Source: Eudorina sp. 2006-703-Eu-15 | Lineage: Eukaryota; Chlorophyta; Chlorophyceae; Chlamydomonadales; Volvocaceae | Length of the DNA: 64,000 bases | Direction: 5' to 3' | Assembly (NCBI GenBank): GCA_003117195.1 | Contig: BDSI01000133.1 | Coordinates: 273,501 to 337,500 of the forward strand | Shown here: in pieces, positions 21,401 to 36,400 of the stretch | Numbering within the stretch: the stretch's first letter is position 1 | How the letters are laid out: the number at the start of each line of letters is the position of its first letter | Translations under genes and position numbers: made by a program | The notes under the pieces: generated by a model | What the model was told of the DNA's origin: nothing | The model's database searches: none | What the model saw: the letters and a program-made list of their open reading frames with translations, nothing else

Positions 21401-24400
21401 AAGACATGGTTTGTGAAATCATATATGCATACATCGTCATGATAGATGTATGATTTAGGGTGTATATATACATACATATATACATTCAACATATATGTGT
21501 GTTACATGCTTGGGGGTGCATTACCCCGTACCTGTGTAACCTGTGCAACGAGCCGTTGGCCCGATATATGCTTTGGACCGCTCTGGCGTCCGCTGACCGA
21601 ACGTTTGTTTCTTCGGAATGATTGCCTTGCAGGGGCGCCGTACTTCGTGGACGCCGTCCTGACGAACGGCTCGGCCGTAGGGCCCTCCGCGTCCGTAAGC
21701 TTCGTTCTCACCATTGCGGACCTCGGCATCGACCGAGTGGCGGCAAGTGTCACATATGCTGAGGCGACGGGACTTGCACCCCCAGCCCTCCGCATCAGGG
21801 TACGTTCATTCGTGGGCGGGGTCGTCGGTGGCTGGTGTATGGGCGTCGGCGGGGCGTTTGACAGAACAATGGATTATATAAAGACGGACGGCTGGTTCAT
21901 GGGGCTGGTTTTCTCGCTGGACATCCATCTCCGATCGCAAACAAACCTGCTGCCTGCTGACGTACGTGCGCGTATGTAGCTGCATGCTCGATCGATCGCC
22001 GCCATGCATCCCGAATAGCACGTACGCCCTCGCTCTCTGCCGCCCGACCCGCCCCTTGCAGCTGCTGTCGTCCTTTTCCCTGATGAACTCCTGGGCCGCC
22101 GTACGGGACATGGTCATTTCGGACATCAGTGCGACCAATTTCATGGCCAGCCTCACCATGAGCATCCCGGACCTGGGCCTGAAGGACGCAACCACAATCT
22201 TGCGCTACTCCAACGAGACAGCCAATTTCGTGTTTGAGCTGGCGGGCAACCTACAGCTGCTCAATGGCGCCGTGTCCGTGCAGTCATTGAACATGACCAT
22301 CGGCAGGAACGCCTCATTCATTCAGGGCAGCTGCGCGGGCTCGCTGGCGGGCAGTCCAGCAGCCGTGTCCTTCAATACGACCATGCCAAAGTCTGGTGGC
22401 GCAACGGACAAACGGGTCACATCAATTTCCGTGACCGTGCCTAACGTGGACATGGGAACGCTGCTCCGGAGTGTCTGGCCCGCTGTAGAGGATCAGCTAC
22501 CAGGGTTCATGCTTGACGTTCAGTTCCCCAATGTGCGCCTCGTGGCGCCAGACTCGTCATCGGGTGCGTTGCTTTGTGCGTGGATGGCTGGGGTCTACAT
22601 ACATGTATGTATTCACATGTGTCCTATCTGATGGCGCCTTGCTTGCTTTCTGGCTGGCGTGCTTGAACCCAAGTGGTCTATCCGCGTGCCTGCCTGCTGC
22701 ATGCGTGTATTAAAAAACAATGATATATAAAAACAATAATAAATAATGCATTGATGCTGTTCCCTTCTGTATGTCAAAGCTAGATGTACAGCCCATCCGT
22801 GAATGAATAATATAAACCGACTTTTGTTCGCATCACATCCGTTCAAGTTACGACGGAAGCAAAGTGTACGTGTTGCAAATCTTCTACATGTATGATGCTT
22901 GCGTGTAGGCCTGTACCGGGTCCGTGCAGGCCCTACCCTGGACGCCGGTGTTTCCGTGGACGTGTCTTTCGATAAGACTGGGCTGCTGACGGCCTCGTTG
23001 GCGCTGGACCAGCGGTTGGGGCTCAGTGCGCTCTTCAGCAAGCTGGGTGTCGACCTGCCTGTTGACATCAGCAGCGTGCTTTCAATCAGCAACCCGGTCC
23101 TCCGAATTATGACCAACCGGACGGACGTCAACATGAGCGGTGAGGACTGCGTGCGTGCGTGAACATACATGTATAGTGCGTGCAGTGGTGTGTACGGTTG
23201 TGTACGGAAGCGAGAATCAAGCGTGGATGCTGCAATGGATGGCATGCACAGGGATGTGAGCAAAAACGTAAATGATGATGTTATACCTACCTAGATATAT
23301 AGGCGTTCGATCGTTACCTGTAATGTGCACTGTTTTGAGTACTATCTTGTTTTGTATAAATGCTAGCCGACTAGCTAGTTGAGGTACGTATGCCCATTCA
23401 TTCGTTGTGCTGCCTGCAGCCTTGGCCCTTCCATCGCTTCCATCGCCCGGCTGGTTCATGTCGCTGGGACTGAACGTGCCCCCGCTGTCCAGCGCATCCC
23501 TGCCCTGCGACCTTCTCATCAAGGACGCCCTTGGCCGCTTCAACCCCAACATCACATTTCAGGTACGTAGTTCGTTCACATCTGTCTGAAGCAAGGTGTC
23601 TTCATTTATTACGTAGTAAGGAGGACGCCGTGTACGTGCGCTTGCACTTCCATACATACAGCGCCATGTACGTTCGTTCACGTGGTGTTTCACGCATGGC
23701 AACATGCATCGCGATTGCGCGCTGGCTCGTCTCTGAATCGGCTTACTACTCTATTCGCTCGCCACTATGCGTACGTGCAGCGATGCCTTGTTCCTTTGCC
23801 GTCGCATTATCCAAAGAATCCAATCTGGTGACGCCCGCGCCGCTGTGTGTTGTTATCATCCGCACCATTCAAATTTTCTAATCTCGCTGGCTGGTGGTGA
23901 CGCCCGCCCGCGCCTCTGTTGATTGCAGATCAACGATACCATAACGCTTGCTGGTGGCCTCTTCAGCCTCAGCAATGTCAGCTTGGCCGTTTCCAGGGCT
24001 TCCGGCCTGCAGACCCAGGGCATTGCCAGCTTCCTGGGCCTCTCCATGAACACAGTGCTCAACATCACCAGCCAGACTAACCGGACCACCAACATTAGCA
24101 GCTGGACGATGTCCGTTGGAATGCAGGCGCTCAACGCCAGTCTCTCAAACCTGGTGCAGCAGCCCAGCATGTGGTCGAAGGCGCCGAATCTGGTGGTTCA
24201 GAAGCTAAGAGAAATTCGCTTCCCGAGCCTTGACATCTTCTCAAACACGGGTAAGATTCGTATATACTAGCAATCTATCGTTCACATCGTTATGTAGCCG
24301 AAGCGACTGATGTGACGATTTCAGCCTGAGCACTACATACACGCAAGCGCTACTCTACATCGCTCTGCATGCACCCTGTGCTGCTTGACCATTTACCCGC

Positions 24401-27400
24401 TACCAGGTTTCACTAGTTCCACGCAGTTACGCGGCAAGCAATCATGCTACCAAGTTAGCTCTATCTGATGCGAGCGAGCAAGCCCACACGCCAACGAATA
24501 ATTTCATGTGGCCTATCAAGCTCGCTCTCTCACAGTTAGCTTGCTAGACAATGTATGTGTTTCCGACGGAATAATAACAATGATGTGCTTACTTGCACGC
24601 ACATCGCATGAAGTGTGTACGTGTCATCTACTACGTATCTCCAGTCACGCACGCTTGATCATTTCCTCGTTGCGCATGGTCTTTCATCAATCCTCCCAAT
24701 AACTATATACGGTGTCACACAGCAGGCACCTACAGGGGTACTGCCGGGCCGGTCGGTGGCGTGACATTGGCTTTTGCTCTGGACACGAATGGCTTGCGCT
24801 TCATCCGGTTGGACATGTCCGATTCATGCCTGAGCCTGGGACAGCTTGCCGCGGACATGGGCATCGGGCTCAGCGTACCCGATAGCATGTTCTCTTTGTG
24901 CAGCCCGTCCATACAGTATATTCCTACCTACACAGGTACGGCATGCAGTTAACAGGTAGCAGATAGATAGCAATGTGGGGGTCGTCGTTGTATGTTATGC
25001 GCTTTGCGTCGTAATGATAATAATAATTGTTGTATTATATGCTTGCTTCCATGAGCTGTGAACCTTTGGTGCTTACTGCTTCCGAGCCGTTACTCGAGCG
25101 TCACTTGCACATTCTGTTACACAACTAAGGAAATGTGTCTCCATTGGACACAGATAAAAGAGCCATGTGGTACAGATCGTACTGCGACCACAAACGAGCT
25201 CAGCACAGCACGGAGGTCTGACTGGAATACCCTGTTAGGCTATTTTATAACAACACTCCCACGCAGACAGACCTCGATATCTTCCAAACCATCACTTATT
25301 AGTGATAGAGGTCCATTCGTGTTTGGACCAAACTCCTGGATCATACCTCAGCGGACGCCCATGGAGTAAATGCACTTCGAAAAATCGGGGTACGGCAGCG
25401 GCTTCGTGAGGACGTCCGCCACCATATCCTTCGACTTGCAATAGCGAAACTTAACCTCTCCCCGTGCCGCACGCTCGCGAATAAAATGATGCAGCACATC
25501 GATGTGCTTTGACCTGGCGGTTGTGATCAGGTTACTGATCATCTTCAGCGCCGCCTGGTTATCGCAGCTAATCGGCACGCTAGGAACACGCAGCTTCAAA
25601 TCGCGCGCTAAGTGACGAAACCACAACGCCTCCTTGGTTGCAGCACCACTCGACATGTATTCAGCCTCAGCCGTTGACGTGGCCACTGTGGCCTGCAGCC
25701 GACTTGCCCAGCTAACAGCTCCACCGGCAATCATGAAGACGTAACCGGTGGTGGACCGCCTCGTGTCCACACAGCCCGCATAATCGGAATCACAGTATCC
25801 GTGAAGAGCACCCACACTCGACTTCCCATCAAAGACAATGCCCATGCTTTTGGTACCAAGTAGATACCGCAGCACACCTTTGGCCGCATGCCAGTGCTCG
25901 ACCGTGGGCTTAGACATGTACCTAGACAAAGCTCCCACGGAGTATGAAATATCGGGCCTCGTGCCCACCGACAAATACAGCAGGCTACCCACCAACTCAC
26001 CGTACGGAAACTGCTGTACGTCCAGTCTGTTGCCTTCCGCACGTAGCGCCTTTGACAGCGGCACCTTGCGCGGATTGGCTTCCTTCAGGCCGTACTTCTC
26101 AATCAGCTCCGACACGAACCGCTTCTGAGTAAGCTTCAAGGTGCGTTCAGCCCGATTACGTTCGATCTCGTAACCGAGGAACACCCGAGCCTCTCCCATA
26201 TCCCTGATGTCGAACGCCGACATCAATCGCTTCTTGACAGCACTCACCGTCTCCAGAGATTTCGAAGAAACTAGGAGATCATCAACATATACCAACACAT
26301 AGGTACGCTCCCCCTTCACATCTCTGTAAAACAGGCCTGGATCAGCCTGTGACACGCGGAAACCCATCTGCTCTAGTTCTTCCCGCAACCGAGCATACCA
26401 CGCACGAGGGGCTTGTTTCAGCCCGTACAACGACTTGTGAAGCTTGCACACCTTCCGTGGATCTCCCTCTGCATATCCCGGCGGTTGGAGAACATATACC
26501 TCCTCCTCCAGGATACCATTTAGGAACGCCGTTTTCACATCCATTTGATGCAATTCTAGATCAGCAGCCGAAACTAGAGCCATAAGCGCACGGAGGGTAG
26601 CGTGTTTGCTCACCGGAGCAAAAACCTCCTCAAAATCGCGTCCCTCCACTTGCGCAAAACCCTTGGCAACCAAACGGGCCTTGTAACGAACAATTTCCCC
26701 GTTCTCATCACGCTTGATCGTATACACCCACTTCACTGGCAGAGCACGCACCCCTTTCGGCAACTCCTCCAAAGTCCACACCTGATTCGCACGCAAGGAC
26801 GAAATTTCCTCGTCCATGGCTTGTTTCCACATTTGAGCTGCCGGCGAACTCATGGCCTCCTCGAAGGTCCTGGGCACTGAGGGTTCTCCTTCCGGAACAA
26901 CCGCTAGGTTCAGCCGTTCCTTGGCCTTGCCCCGATTTGGACGGGCAGACCTCTCCAAAATAGGCGTGGCCTCCGGACTCGGTCCAGGACCAGGTCCAGA
27001 GCTGTCTGTTGTCTGCGAAACGGCCGGGGTACTCGATGTCTCTCCACCTGTTTCAGAGCCAGAGACAGATGGAGCAGAGCCAGAGCCAGTCTCTCCTTCC
27101 CCCTCTGGTGAGGCTCCAGCGTCGCCCACATCCTCTTCGACCTCGACTTCCAGACCTCCAGGTCCCTCATCATCATTGGTTTCCTCTTCCTCGCTGTCAG
27201 AATCAATGTCTTCTATCAGCGGGGGTGGTGCATCCTCATCACTCGCATCCGCCAAGACATACTGCTTGCTGGGGCGCTTCGCGTCATCCGCCCAGCCAAC
27301 CTTCGATTCATCGAAAACCACATCACGAGCCACCTTCACACGCCCATCCGGCAACATAATACGGTACGCTTTCGTACCTTCATAACCGACGAATACACCC

Positions 27401-30400
27401 TTTGCGGACATAGGATCCAACTTGCTCCGCTCGGTATCAGGCACACGCATGAAGGCTTGGCAGCCAAAAACACGCAGGTTGGACACATCCGGCACTTTAC
27501 CATAGAACCGCTGAAACGGCGTGCCTTCCAGGCCACGTACGGGTGACCGGTTCCGCAGATGGTTAGCAGTGCTGACCGCGAATGACCACATCTCCGTAGG
27601 CAGCTTGCTTTCCTGCAGCATCGCACGCGCCTTCTGCATCAGGGTCCTATTTAGGCGCTCCGCCCGCCCATTTTGTTGCGGTGAGTACGGCGCGGACTTC
27701 TGATGCGCAATGCCTTTGCTCGCATAGTACCCACCCAACTCTTGATTCAGGTACTCACGGCCACGATCAGTCCGCACCTCCTTCACCTTCCGTCCTGACT
27801 GGTTTTCCAACAAGTTCAGCGTCTGCTGCACCGCCGAAACTGCCTCCTTTTTGGTCTTCAGAAAGCACACTGCAGACAATCCTGAGTAATCGTCAAGAAA
27901 CGTAGCCACGTACTGACTTCCACCTTGCGACTCCACGGACATCGGGCCACATAGGTCCATGTGCACCAACTCCAGGCATTGTTCTGCACGCGAGTCATTA
28001 TCTGGGAACGGTTTGCGCGGGTGGGATGACATCACACACTCCGCACACAGGGACGTACCCAACTCGTGGAAACGATCCGGTAACACATCAATACCATGAA
28101 CCATCTCCTCTTCCACCAACCTCGCGACATTATAATAGCTGAGGTGACCTAGGCGCGAGTGCCAGAGTTTCGCGCGATCACGGACAGGCAACACTGCAGC
28201 AACTGGTTTGCCTTGCCTACCCCTGCATATTTCTTCAGCCCGGACCGCGTACACCGAGGACTTGCAGCAGGCCTCGAAGTACCAGTCTTCTCGCTGGTGG
28301 AACACACTCATCACCGTCCCTTGACCCGAGTATTCTGCACCTCTTGCCGCAAGCTGTTTCAAGGAGATGAGTCGGAAATGAAATTCCGGCACATGGAACA
28401 CCCCCTTCACCTTGATGGTAACAGGCTCCCCAGGCTTATCCATGCGAAACGAGTGCAGGGTCTTGGACGAGTCGATCCGCAACACAATGTCCCCATACCC
28501 TACGGCATAGAAAGGCTTCCCCCCAACTGGTGTGAGAGCAACAGGCTCCTCCAACTCACGATAATCGAGCAAACTATCCTTGTCGGGCGTCACATGATAA
28601 TACGATCCCGAATCAACAAACCAGACCCGTTTCCCATCTGAGGCAGAGCCCGATTTGTCACACAAGAACGTCTGCCCCTTCGTCTGCAGCACAACCATTG
28701 CTGCAGGCTGAATCACGTCCATGCCCCACTCACGCTCTAACGCGTTCACGTCCTCCAACAATCTCCCGTTGACGTCTCCCCATGGCAGATCCACCTCCAA
28801 TGGGGTTGCCTCGTACTTCTTGACGCATACAGCCTCATACATCGCCGCACCAAGCGACCAGACGTCCAGCTCGCCGGTGCTCTGATCCTGTGGGATGGTC
28901 GTGATTCCGACAGCATGGGCCATTTGGAGCAGCTTCTCCACGCTCGACCCCCAGTCGGGCACCTCAGCTCCACGTGCGTCGTAGTCCCACGCCGCACCGG
29001 TTAGTTCCGACCGATTTATTGGCGGCTCCATTGCCGCCGCCGCGCTCTCCTCGCGCGGCACCTCGGTTGGCGGCTCCATTGCCGCCGCCGCGCTCTCCTC
29101 GCGCGGCACCTCGGTTGGCGGCTCCATTGCCGCCGCCGCGCTCTCCTCGCGCGGCACCTCGGTTGGCGGCTTCATTGCCGCCGCCGCGCTCTCATCGCGC
29201 GGCACCTCGGTTGGCGGCTCCATTGCCGCCGCCGCGCTCTCCTCGCGCGGCACCTCGACGCGCATCTCGACCATGTCGACGTCGTCGTCGTACGGCATAT
29301 CACCCGACGGCTCCCAGGACCCGACCGCAGCCTCCTCCTGCGATTCGGAGCCCTTCTCCTCTGCCGTCTTGGTCTTCACCAGTGACTCCTTCAGCTCCTC
29401 AGCCATCTGCAGCGGAAAAACCAGAAACACTGGGCCGTCCTTCGGGAACGAGTCCTCGTCGTCCTGGTCCTTCTTCTCGTCACGCCGCTTTGGTGCGCTC
29501 CAGCACTGCGCCAGCGAGTGGCCAGTCTTCTTGCAGTGAGTGCAGAAGGCCTTGTTCTCCTGCTTAGGCTTCTTGCAATCCTGCGAACGGTGGCCTCGCT
29601 GCCCACAGTTAAAGCACCGGCCTCTGAACTCGCCGCGGCTACCGCTTGCCTTGTTTCCACTGTCATCTTCGCGGCCCTTGTTGTCGCTGTTGCCGGCGGG
29701 ACGCCCACGTCCAGCGTAGAGTGACACGGTTGTCGACTCAGACGTTGACGCCGCGACCTGTTGCTCGACCAACAGCAACTTGGGCTCCAGCTCATCAAGC
29801 GTTTCCGGCATTTTGATGGCGAAGAAGGACTTCGTGTAGTCTCCGTAGCTGGGTGGGAGACCCTGCAAGGCGAGGCTGACCTGATTTGGGCCAGACACCT
29901 CCTCCTTGCATTCCTTGAGCTCCTTAACAAGGTCCCTGATCTTCTTGATGTAGCTGCGAACGTCATCTTTGGGCAGCATTTTCACCCTTTGAAGTTCCGC
30001 CCAGATGACTGGTCGGCGAGCGGTCATCAGCTCCTTGTAGCGCTTCTCAAGTGCTTCATACAGCTTGATGACGTCGGGGTTGTCCTCGTAGAGATCTAAG
30101 TCGTTGTCGTCCAGAAGATTGACTATGGCCGCCCGAGCGAGATCATGAGTGGCCGCGGTCGTCGCATCACGTGCCTTTGTGAGCGCATCGCCTGCCTTGG
30201 CCGCTATAATTGCAGCCTTCGATCTCACAAGCCATACCGACCTATTCTGTATCGTCAACTTCTGGTTATAAACCGCACGAACTGGCGTATCCATTTCGTC
30301 ACTCATGAGTCGGGGCTCATAACCTGTTGTATTATATGCTTGCTTCCATGAGCTGTGAACCTTTGGTGCTTACTGCTTCCGAGCCGTTACTCGAGCGTCA

Positions 30401-33400
30401 CTTGCACATTCTGTTACACAACTAAGGAAATGTGTCTCCATTGGACACAGATAAAAGAGCCATGTGGTACAGATCGTACTGCGACCACAAACGAGCTCAG
30501 CACAGCACGGAGGTCTGACTGGAATACCCTGTTAGGCTATTTTATAACAACAATAATCTCTTGAAGAACATAATAAAAGACCTAATAAGACATGGTTTGT
30601 GAAATCATATATGCATACATCGTCATGATAGATGTATGATTTAGGGTGTATATATACATACATATATACATTCAACATATATGTGTGTTACATGCTTGGG
30701 GGTGCATTACCCCGTACCTGTGTAACCTGTGCAACGAGCCGTTGGCCCGATATATGCTTTGGACCTCTCCGGCGTCCGCCGACCGAACGTTTATTTGTTC
30801 CTTCGGAATGATTGCCTTGCAGGGGCGCCGTACTTCGTGGACGCCGTCCTGACGAACGGCTCGGCCGTAGGGCCCTCCGCGTCCGTAAGCTTCGTTCTCA
30901 CCATTGCGGACCTCGGCATCAACCGAGTGGCGGCAAGTGTCATATATGCTGAGGCGACGGGACTTGCACCCCCAGCCCTCCGCATCAGGGTACGTTCATT
31001 CGTGGGCGGGGTCGTCGGTGGCTGGTGTATGGGCGTCGGCGGGGCGTTTGACAGAACAATGGATTATATAAAGACGGACGGCTGCTGGTTGATTGGGCTG
31101 GTTTTCTTACTGGACATCCATGTCCGATCGCAAACAAACCTGCTGCCTGCTGACGTACGTGCGCGTATGTAGCTGCATGCTCGATCGATCGCCTGCATGC
31201 ATCCCGAATAACAGTACGCCCTCGCTCTCTGCCGCCCGGCCTGCCCCTTGCAGCTGCTGTCGTCCTTTTCCCTGATGAACTCCTGGGCCGCCGTACGGGA
31301 CATGGTCATTTCGGACACCAGTGCGACCAGGTTCATGGCCAGTCTCACCATGAGCATCCCGGACCTGGGCCTGAGGGACGCAACCACGACCTTGCGCTAC
31401 TCCAACGAGACAGCCAATTTCGTGTTTGAGCTGGCGGGCAACCTACAGCTGCTCAATGGCGCCGTGTCCGTGCAGTCACTGAACATGACCATCGGCAGGA
31501 ACGCCTCATTCATTCAGGGCAGCTGCTCGGGCTCGTTGGCGGGCAGTCCAGCAGCCGTGTCCTTCAATACGACCATGCCAAAGTCTGGTGGCGCAACCGA
31601 CAAACGGGTCACATCAATTTCCGTGACCGTGCCTAACGTGGACATGGGAACGCTGCTCCGGAGTGTCTGGCCCGCTGTAGCTGATCAGCTACCAGGGTTC
31701 ATGCTTGACGTTAAGTTCCCCAATGTGCGCCTCGTGACGCCAGACTCGTCATCGGGTGCGTTGCTTTGTGCGTGGATGGCAGGGGTAGGTCTACATACAT
31801 GAATGTATTCACATGTGTCCTATCTGATGGCGCCTTGCTTGACTGCTGGCTGGCGTGCTTGCTTGACCCCAGGCGGTCTACTTGCGTACCTGCCTGCTAC
31901 CTGCTTACTTGATAATGCATCGATGATGTTCCCTTCTGTATGTCAACGCTAGATGTATAGCCCATCCGTGCATGCGCAACTAACGAACATGCATTGTGAT
32001 TTTCCGTCTGTGTGCGGAACTCTGAATGAATAATATAAACCGACTTTTGTTCGCATCACACCCTCTAAGTTACGACGGAAGCAAAGTGTACCTGTTGCAA
32101 ATCTTCTACATGTATGATGCTTGCGTGTAGGCCTGTACCGGGTCCGTGCCGGCCCTACCCTGGACGCCGGTGTTTCCGTGGACGTGTCTTTCGATAAGAC
32201 TGGGCTGCTGACGGCCTCGTTGGCGCTGGACCAGCGGTTGGGGCTCAGTGCGCTCTTCAGCAAGCTGGGTGTCGAGCTGCCTGTTGACATCAGCAGCGTG
32301 CTTTCAATCAGCAACCCGGTCCTCCGAATTATGACCAACCGGACGGACGTCAACATGAGCGGTGAGGACTGCGTGCGTGCGTGAACATACATGTATAGTG
32401 CGTGCAGTGGTGTGTACGGTAGTTTGTGTACGGAAGTGAGAATCAAGCGTGGATGCTGCAATGCATGGCATGCACAGGGATGTGAGCAAAAAAGTAAATG
32501 ATGATGTTATACCTACCTGGATATATAGGCGATCGAGGGAGCTGTACCTGTAATGTGCACTGTTTTGAGTACTATCTTGTTTTGTATAAATGCTAGCCGA
32601 CTAGCTAGTTGAGGTACGTATGCCCATTCATTCGTTGTGCTGCCTGCAGCCTTGGCCCTTCCATCGCTTCCATCGCCCGGCTGGTTCATGTCGCTGGGAC
32701 TGAACGTGCCCCCGCTGTCCAGCGCATCCCTGCCCTGCGACCTTCTCATCAAGGACGCCCTTGGCCGCTTCAACCCCAACATCACATTTCAGGTACGTAG
32801 TTCGTTCACATCTGTCTGAAGCAAGGTGTCTTCATTTATTACGTAGTAAGGAGGACGCCGTGTACGTGCGCTTGCACTTCCATACATACAGCGCCATGTA
32901 CGTTCGTTCACGTGGTGTTTCACGCATGGCAACATGCATCGCGATTGCGCGCTGGCTCGTCTCTGAATCGGCTTACTACTCTATTCGCTCGCCACTATGC
33001 GTACGTGCAGCGATGCCTTGTTCCTTTGCCGTCGCATTATCCAAAGAATCCAATCTGGTGACGCCCGCGCCGCTGTGTGTTGTTATAATCCGCACCATTC
33101 AAATTTTCTAATCTCGCTGGCTGGTGGTGACGCCCGCCCGCGCCTCTGTTGATTGCAGATCAACGATACCATAACGCTTGCTGGTGGCCTCTTCAGCCTC
33201 AGCAATGTCAGCTTGGCCGTTTCCAGGGCTTCCGGCCTGCAGACCCAGGGCATTGCCAGCTTCCTGGGCCTCTCCATGAACACAGTGCTCAACATCACCA
33301 GCCAGACTAACCGGACCACCAACATTAGCAGCTGGACGATGTCCGTTGGAATGCAGGCGCTCAACGCCAGTCTCTCAAACCTGGTGCAGCAGCCCAGCAT

Positions 33401-36400
33401 GTGGTCGAAGGCGCCGAATCTGGTGGTTCAGAAGCTAAGAGAAATTCGCTTCCCGAGCCTTGACATCTTCTCAAACACGGGTAAGATTCGTATATACTAG
33501 CAATCTATCGTTCACATCGTTATGTAGCCGAAGCGACTGATGTGACGATTTCAGCCTGAGCACTACATACACGCAAGCGCTACTCTACATCGCTCTGCAT
33601 GCACCCTGTGCTGCTTGACCATTTACCCGCTACCAGGTTTCACTAGTTCCACGCAGTTACGCGGCAAGCAATCATGCTACCAAGTTAGCTCTATCTGATG
33701 CGAGCGAGCAAGCCCACACGCCAACGAATAATTTCATGTGGCCTATCAAGCTCGCTTTCTCACAGTTAGCTTGCTAGACAATGTATGTGTTTCCGACGGA
33801 ATAATAACAATGATGTGCTTACTTGCACGCACATCGCATGAAGTGTGTACGTGTCATCTACTACGTATCTCCAGTCACGCACGCTTGATCATTTCCTCGT
33901 TGCGCATGGTCTTTCATCAATCCTCCCAATAACTATATACGGTGTCACACAGCAGGCACCTACAGGGGTACTGCCGGGCCGGTCGGTGGCGTGACATTGG
34001 CTTTTGCTCTGGACACGAATGGCTTGCGCTTCATCCGGTTGGACATGTCCGATTCATGCCTGAGCCTGGGACAGCTTGCCGCGGACATGGGCATCGGGCT
34101 CAGCGTACCCGATAGCATGTTCTCTTTGTGCAGCCCGTCCATACAGTATATTCCTACCTACACAGGTACGGCATGCAGTTAACAGGTAGCAGATAGATAG
34201 CAATGTGGGGGTCGTCGTTGTATGTTATGCGCTTTGCGTCGTAATGATAATAATAATCTCTTGAAGAACATAATAAAAGACCTAATAAGACATGGTTTGT
34301 GAAATCATATATGCATACATCGTCATGATAGATGTATGATTTAGGGTGTATATATACATACATATATACATTCAACATATATGTGTGTTACATGCTTGGG
34401 GGTGCATTACCCCGTACCTGTGTAACCTGTGCAACGAGCCGTTGGCCCGATATATGCTTTGGACCTCTCCGGCGTCCGCCGACCGAACGTTTATTTGTTC
34501 CTTCGGAATGATTGCCTTGCAGGGGCGCCGTACTTCGTGGACGCCGTCCTGACGAACGGCTCGGCCGTAGGGCCCTCCGCGTCCGTAAGCTTCGTTCTCA
34601 CCATTGCGGACCTCGGCATCAACCGAGTGGCGGCAAGTGTCACATATGCTGAGGCGACGGGACTTGCACCCCCAGCCCTCCGCATCAGGGTACGTTCATT
34701 CGTGGGCGGGGTCGTCGGTGGCTGGTGTATGGGCGTCGGCGGGGCGTTTGACAGAACAATGGATTATATAAAGACGGACGGCTGCTGGTTGATTGGGCTG
34801 GTTTTCTTACTGGACATCCATGTCCGATCGCAAACAAACCTGCTGCCTGCTGACGTACGTGCGCGTATGTAGCTGCATGCTCGATCGATCGCCTGCATGC
34901 ATCCCGAATAACAGTACGCCCTCGCTCTCTATCTGCCGCCCGGCCTGCCCCTTGCAGCTGCTGTCGTCCTTTTCCCTGATGAACTCCTGGGCCGCCGTAC
35001 GGGACATGGTCATTTCGGACACCAGTGCGACCAGGTTCATGGCCAGTCTCACCATGAGCATCCCGGACCTGGGCTTGAGGGACGCAACCACGACCTTGCG
35101 CTACTCCAACGAGACAGCCAATTTCGTGTTTGAGCTGGCGGGCAACCTGCAGCTGCTCAATGGCGCCGTGTCCGTGCAGTCACTGAACATGACCATCGGC
35201 AGGAACGCCTCATTCATTCAGGGCAGCTGCTCGGGCTCGTTGGCGGGCAGTCCAGCAGCCGTGTCCTTCAATACGACCATGCCAAAGTCTGGTGGCGCAA
35301 CCGACAAACGGGTCACATCAATTTCCGTGACCGTGCCTAACGTGGACATGGGAACGCTGCTCCGGAGTGTCTGGCCCGCTGTAGCTGATCAGCTACCAGG
35401 GTTCATGCTTGACGTTAAGTTCCCCAATGTGCGCCTCGTGACGCCAGACTCGTCATCGGGTGCGTTGCTTTGTGCGTGGATGGCAGGGGTAGGTCTACAT
35501 ACATGTATGTATTCACATGTGTCCTATCTGATGGCGCCTTGCTTGACTGCTGGCTGGCGTGCTTGCTTGACCCCAGGCGGTCTACTTGCGTACCTGCCTG
35601 CTACCTGCTTACTTGATAATGCATCGATGATGTTCCCTTCTGTATGTCAACGCTAGATGTATAGCCCATCCGTGCATGCGCAACTAACGAACATGCATTG
35701 TGATTTTCCGTCTGTGTGCGGAACTCTGAATGAATAATATAAACCGACTTTTGTTCGCATCACACCCTCTAAGTTACGACGGAAGCAAAGTGTACGTGTT
35801 GCAAATCTTCTACATGTATGATGCTTGCGTGTAGGCCTGTACCGGGTCCGTGCCGGCCCTACCCTGGACGCCGGTGTTTCCGTGGACGTGTCTTTCGATA
35901 AGACTGGGCTGCTGACGGCCTCGTTGGCGCTGGACCAGCGGTTGGGGCTCAGTGCGCTCTTCAGCAAGCTGGGTGTCGAGCTGCCTGTTGACATCAGCAG
36001 CGTGCTTTCAATCAGCAACCCGGTCCTCCGAATTATGACCAACCGGACGGACGTCAACATGAGCGGTGAGGACTGCGTGCGTGCGTGAACATACATGTAT
36101 AGTGCGTGCAGTGGTGTGTACGGTAGTTTGTGTACGGAAGTGAGAATCAAGCGTGGATGCTGCAATGCATGGCATGCACAGGGATGTGAGCAAAAAAGTA
36201 AATGATGATGTTATACCTACCTGGATATATAGGCGATCGAGGGAGCTGTACCTGTAATGTGCACTGTTTTGAGTACTATCTTGTTTTGTATAAATGCTAG
36301 CCGACTAGCTAGTTGAGGTACGTATGCCCATTCATTCGTTGTGCTGCCTGCAGCCTTGGCCCTTCCATCGCTTCCATCGCCCGGCTGGTTCATGTCGCTG

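Larger units (their letters stand above)
25028..30552 (-). mobile_element. Intact Ty1/copia LTR retrotransposon
   Basis: Two 228-bp LTRs (25028-25255 and 30325-30552), identical by eye, begin TGTTG and end CAACA. They flank one long minus-strand gag-pol frame. The host sequence ATAAT is duplicated at 25023-25027 and 30553-30557, matching the uninterrupted intron of the other units. The element is 5525 bp long. Identical LTRs, an intact polyprotein and a clean 5-bp duplication indicate a very recent insertion, after the array had formed because no other unit carries it. Confidence 0.97.

Noticed and set aside
26852..29966. Plus-strand frames of 100-197 residues inside the copia element
   Set aside because: They are shadows of the intact gag-pol frame on the other strand.
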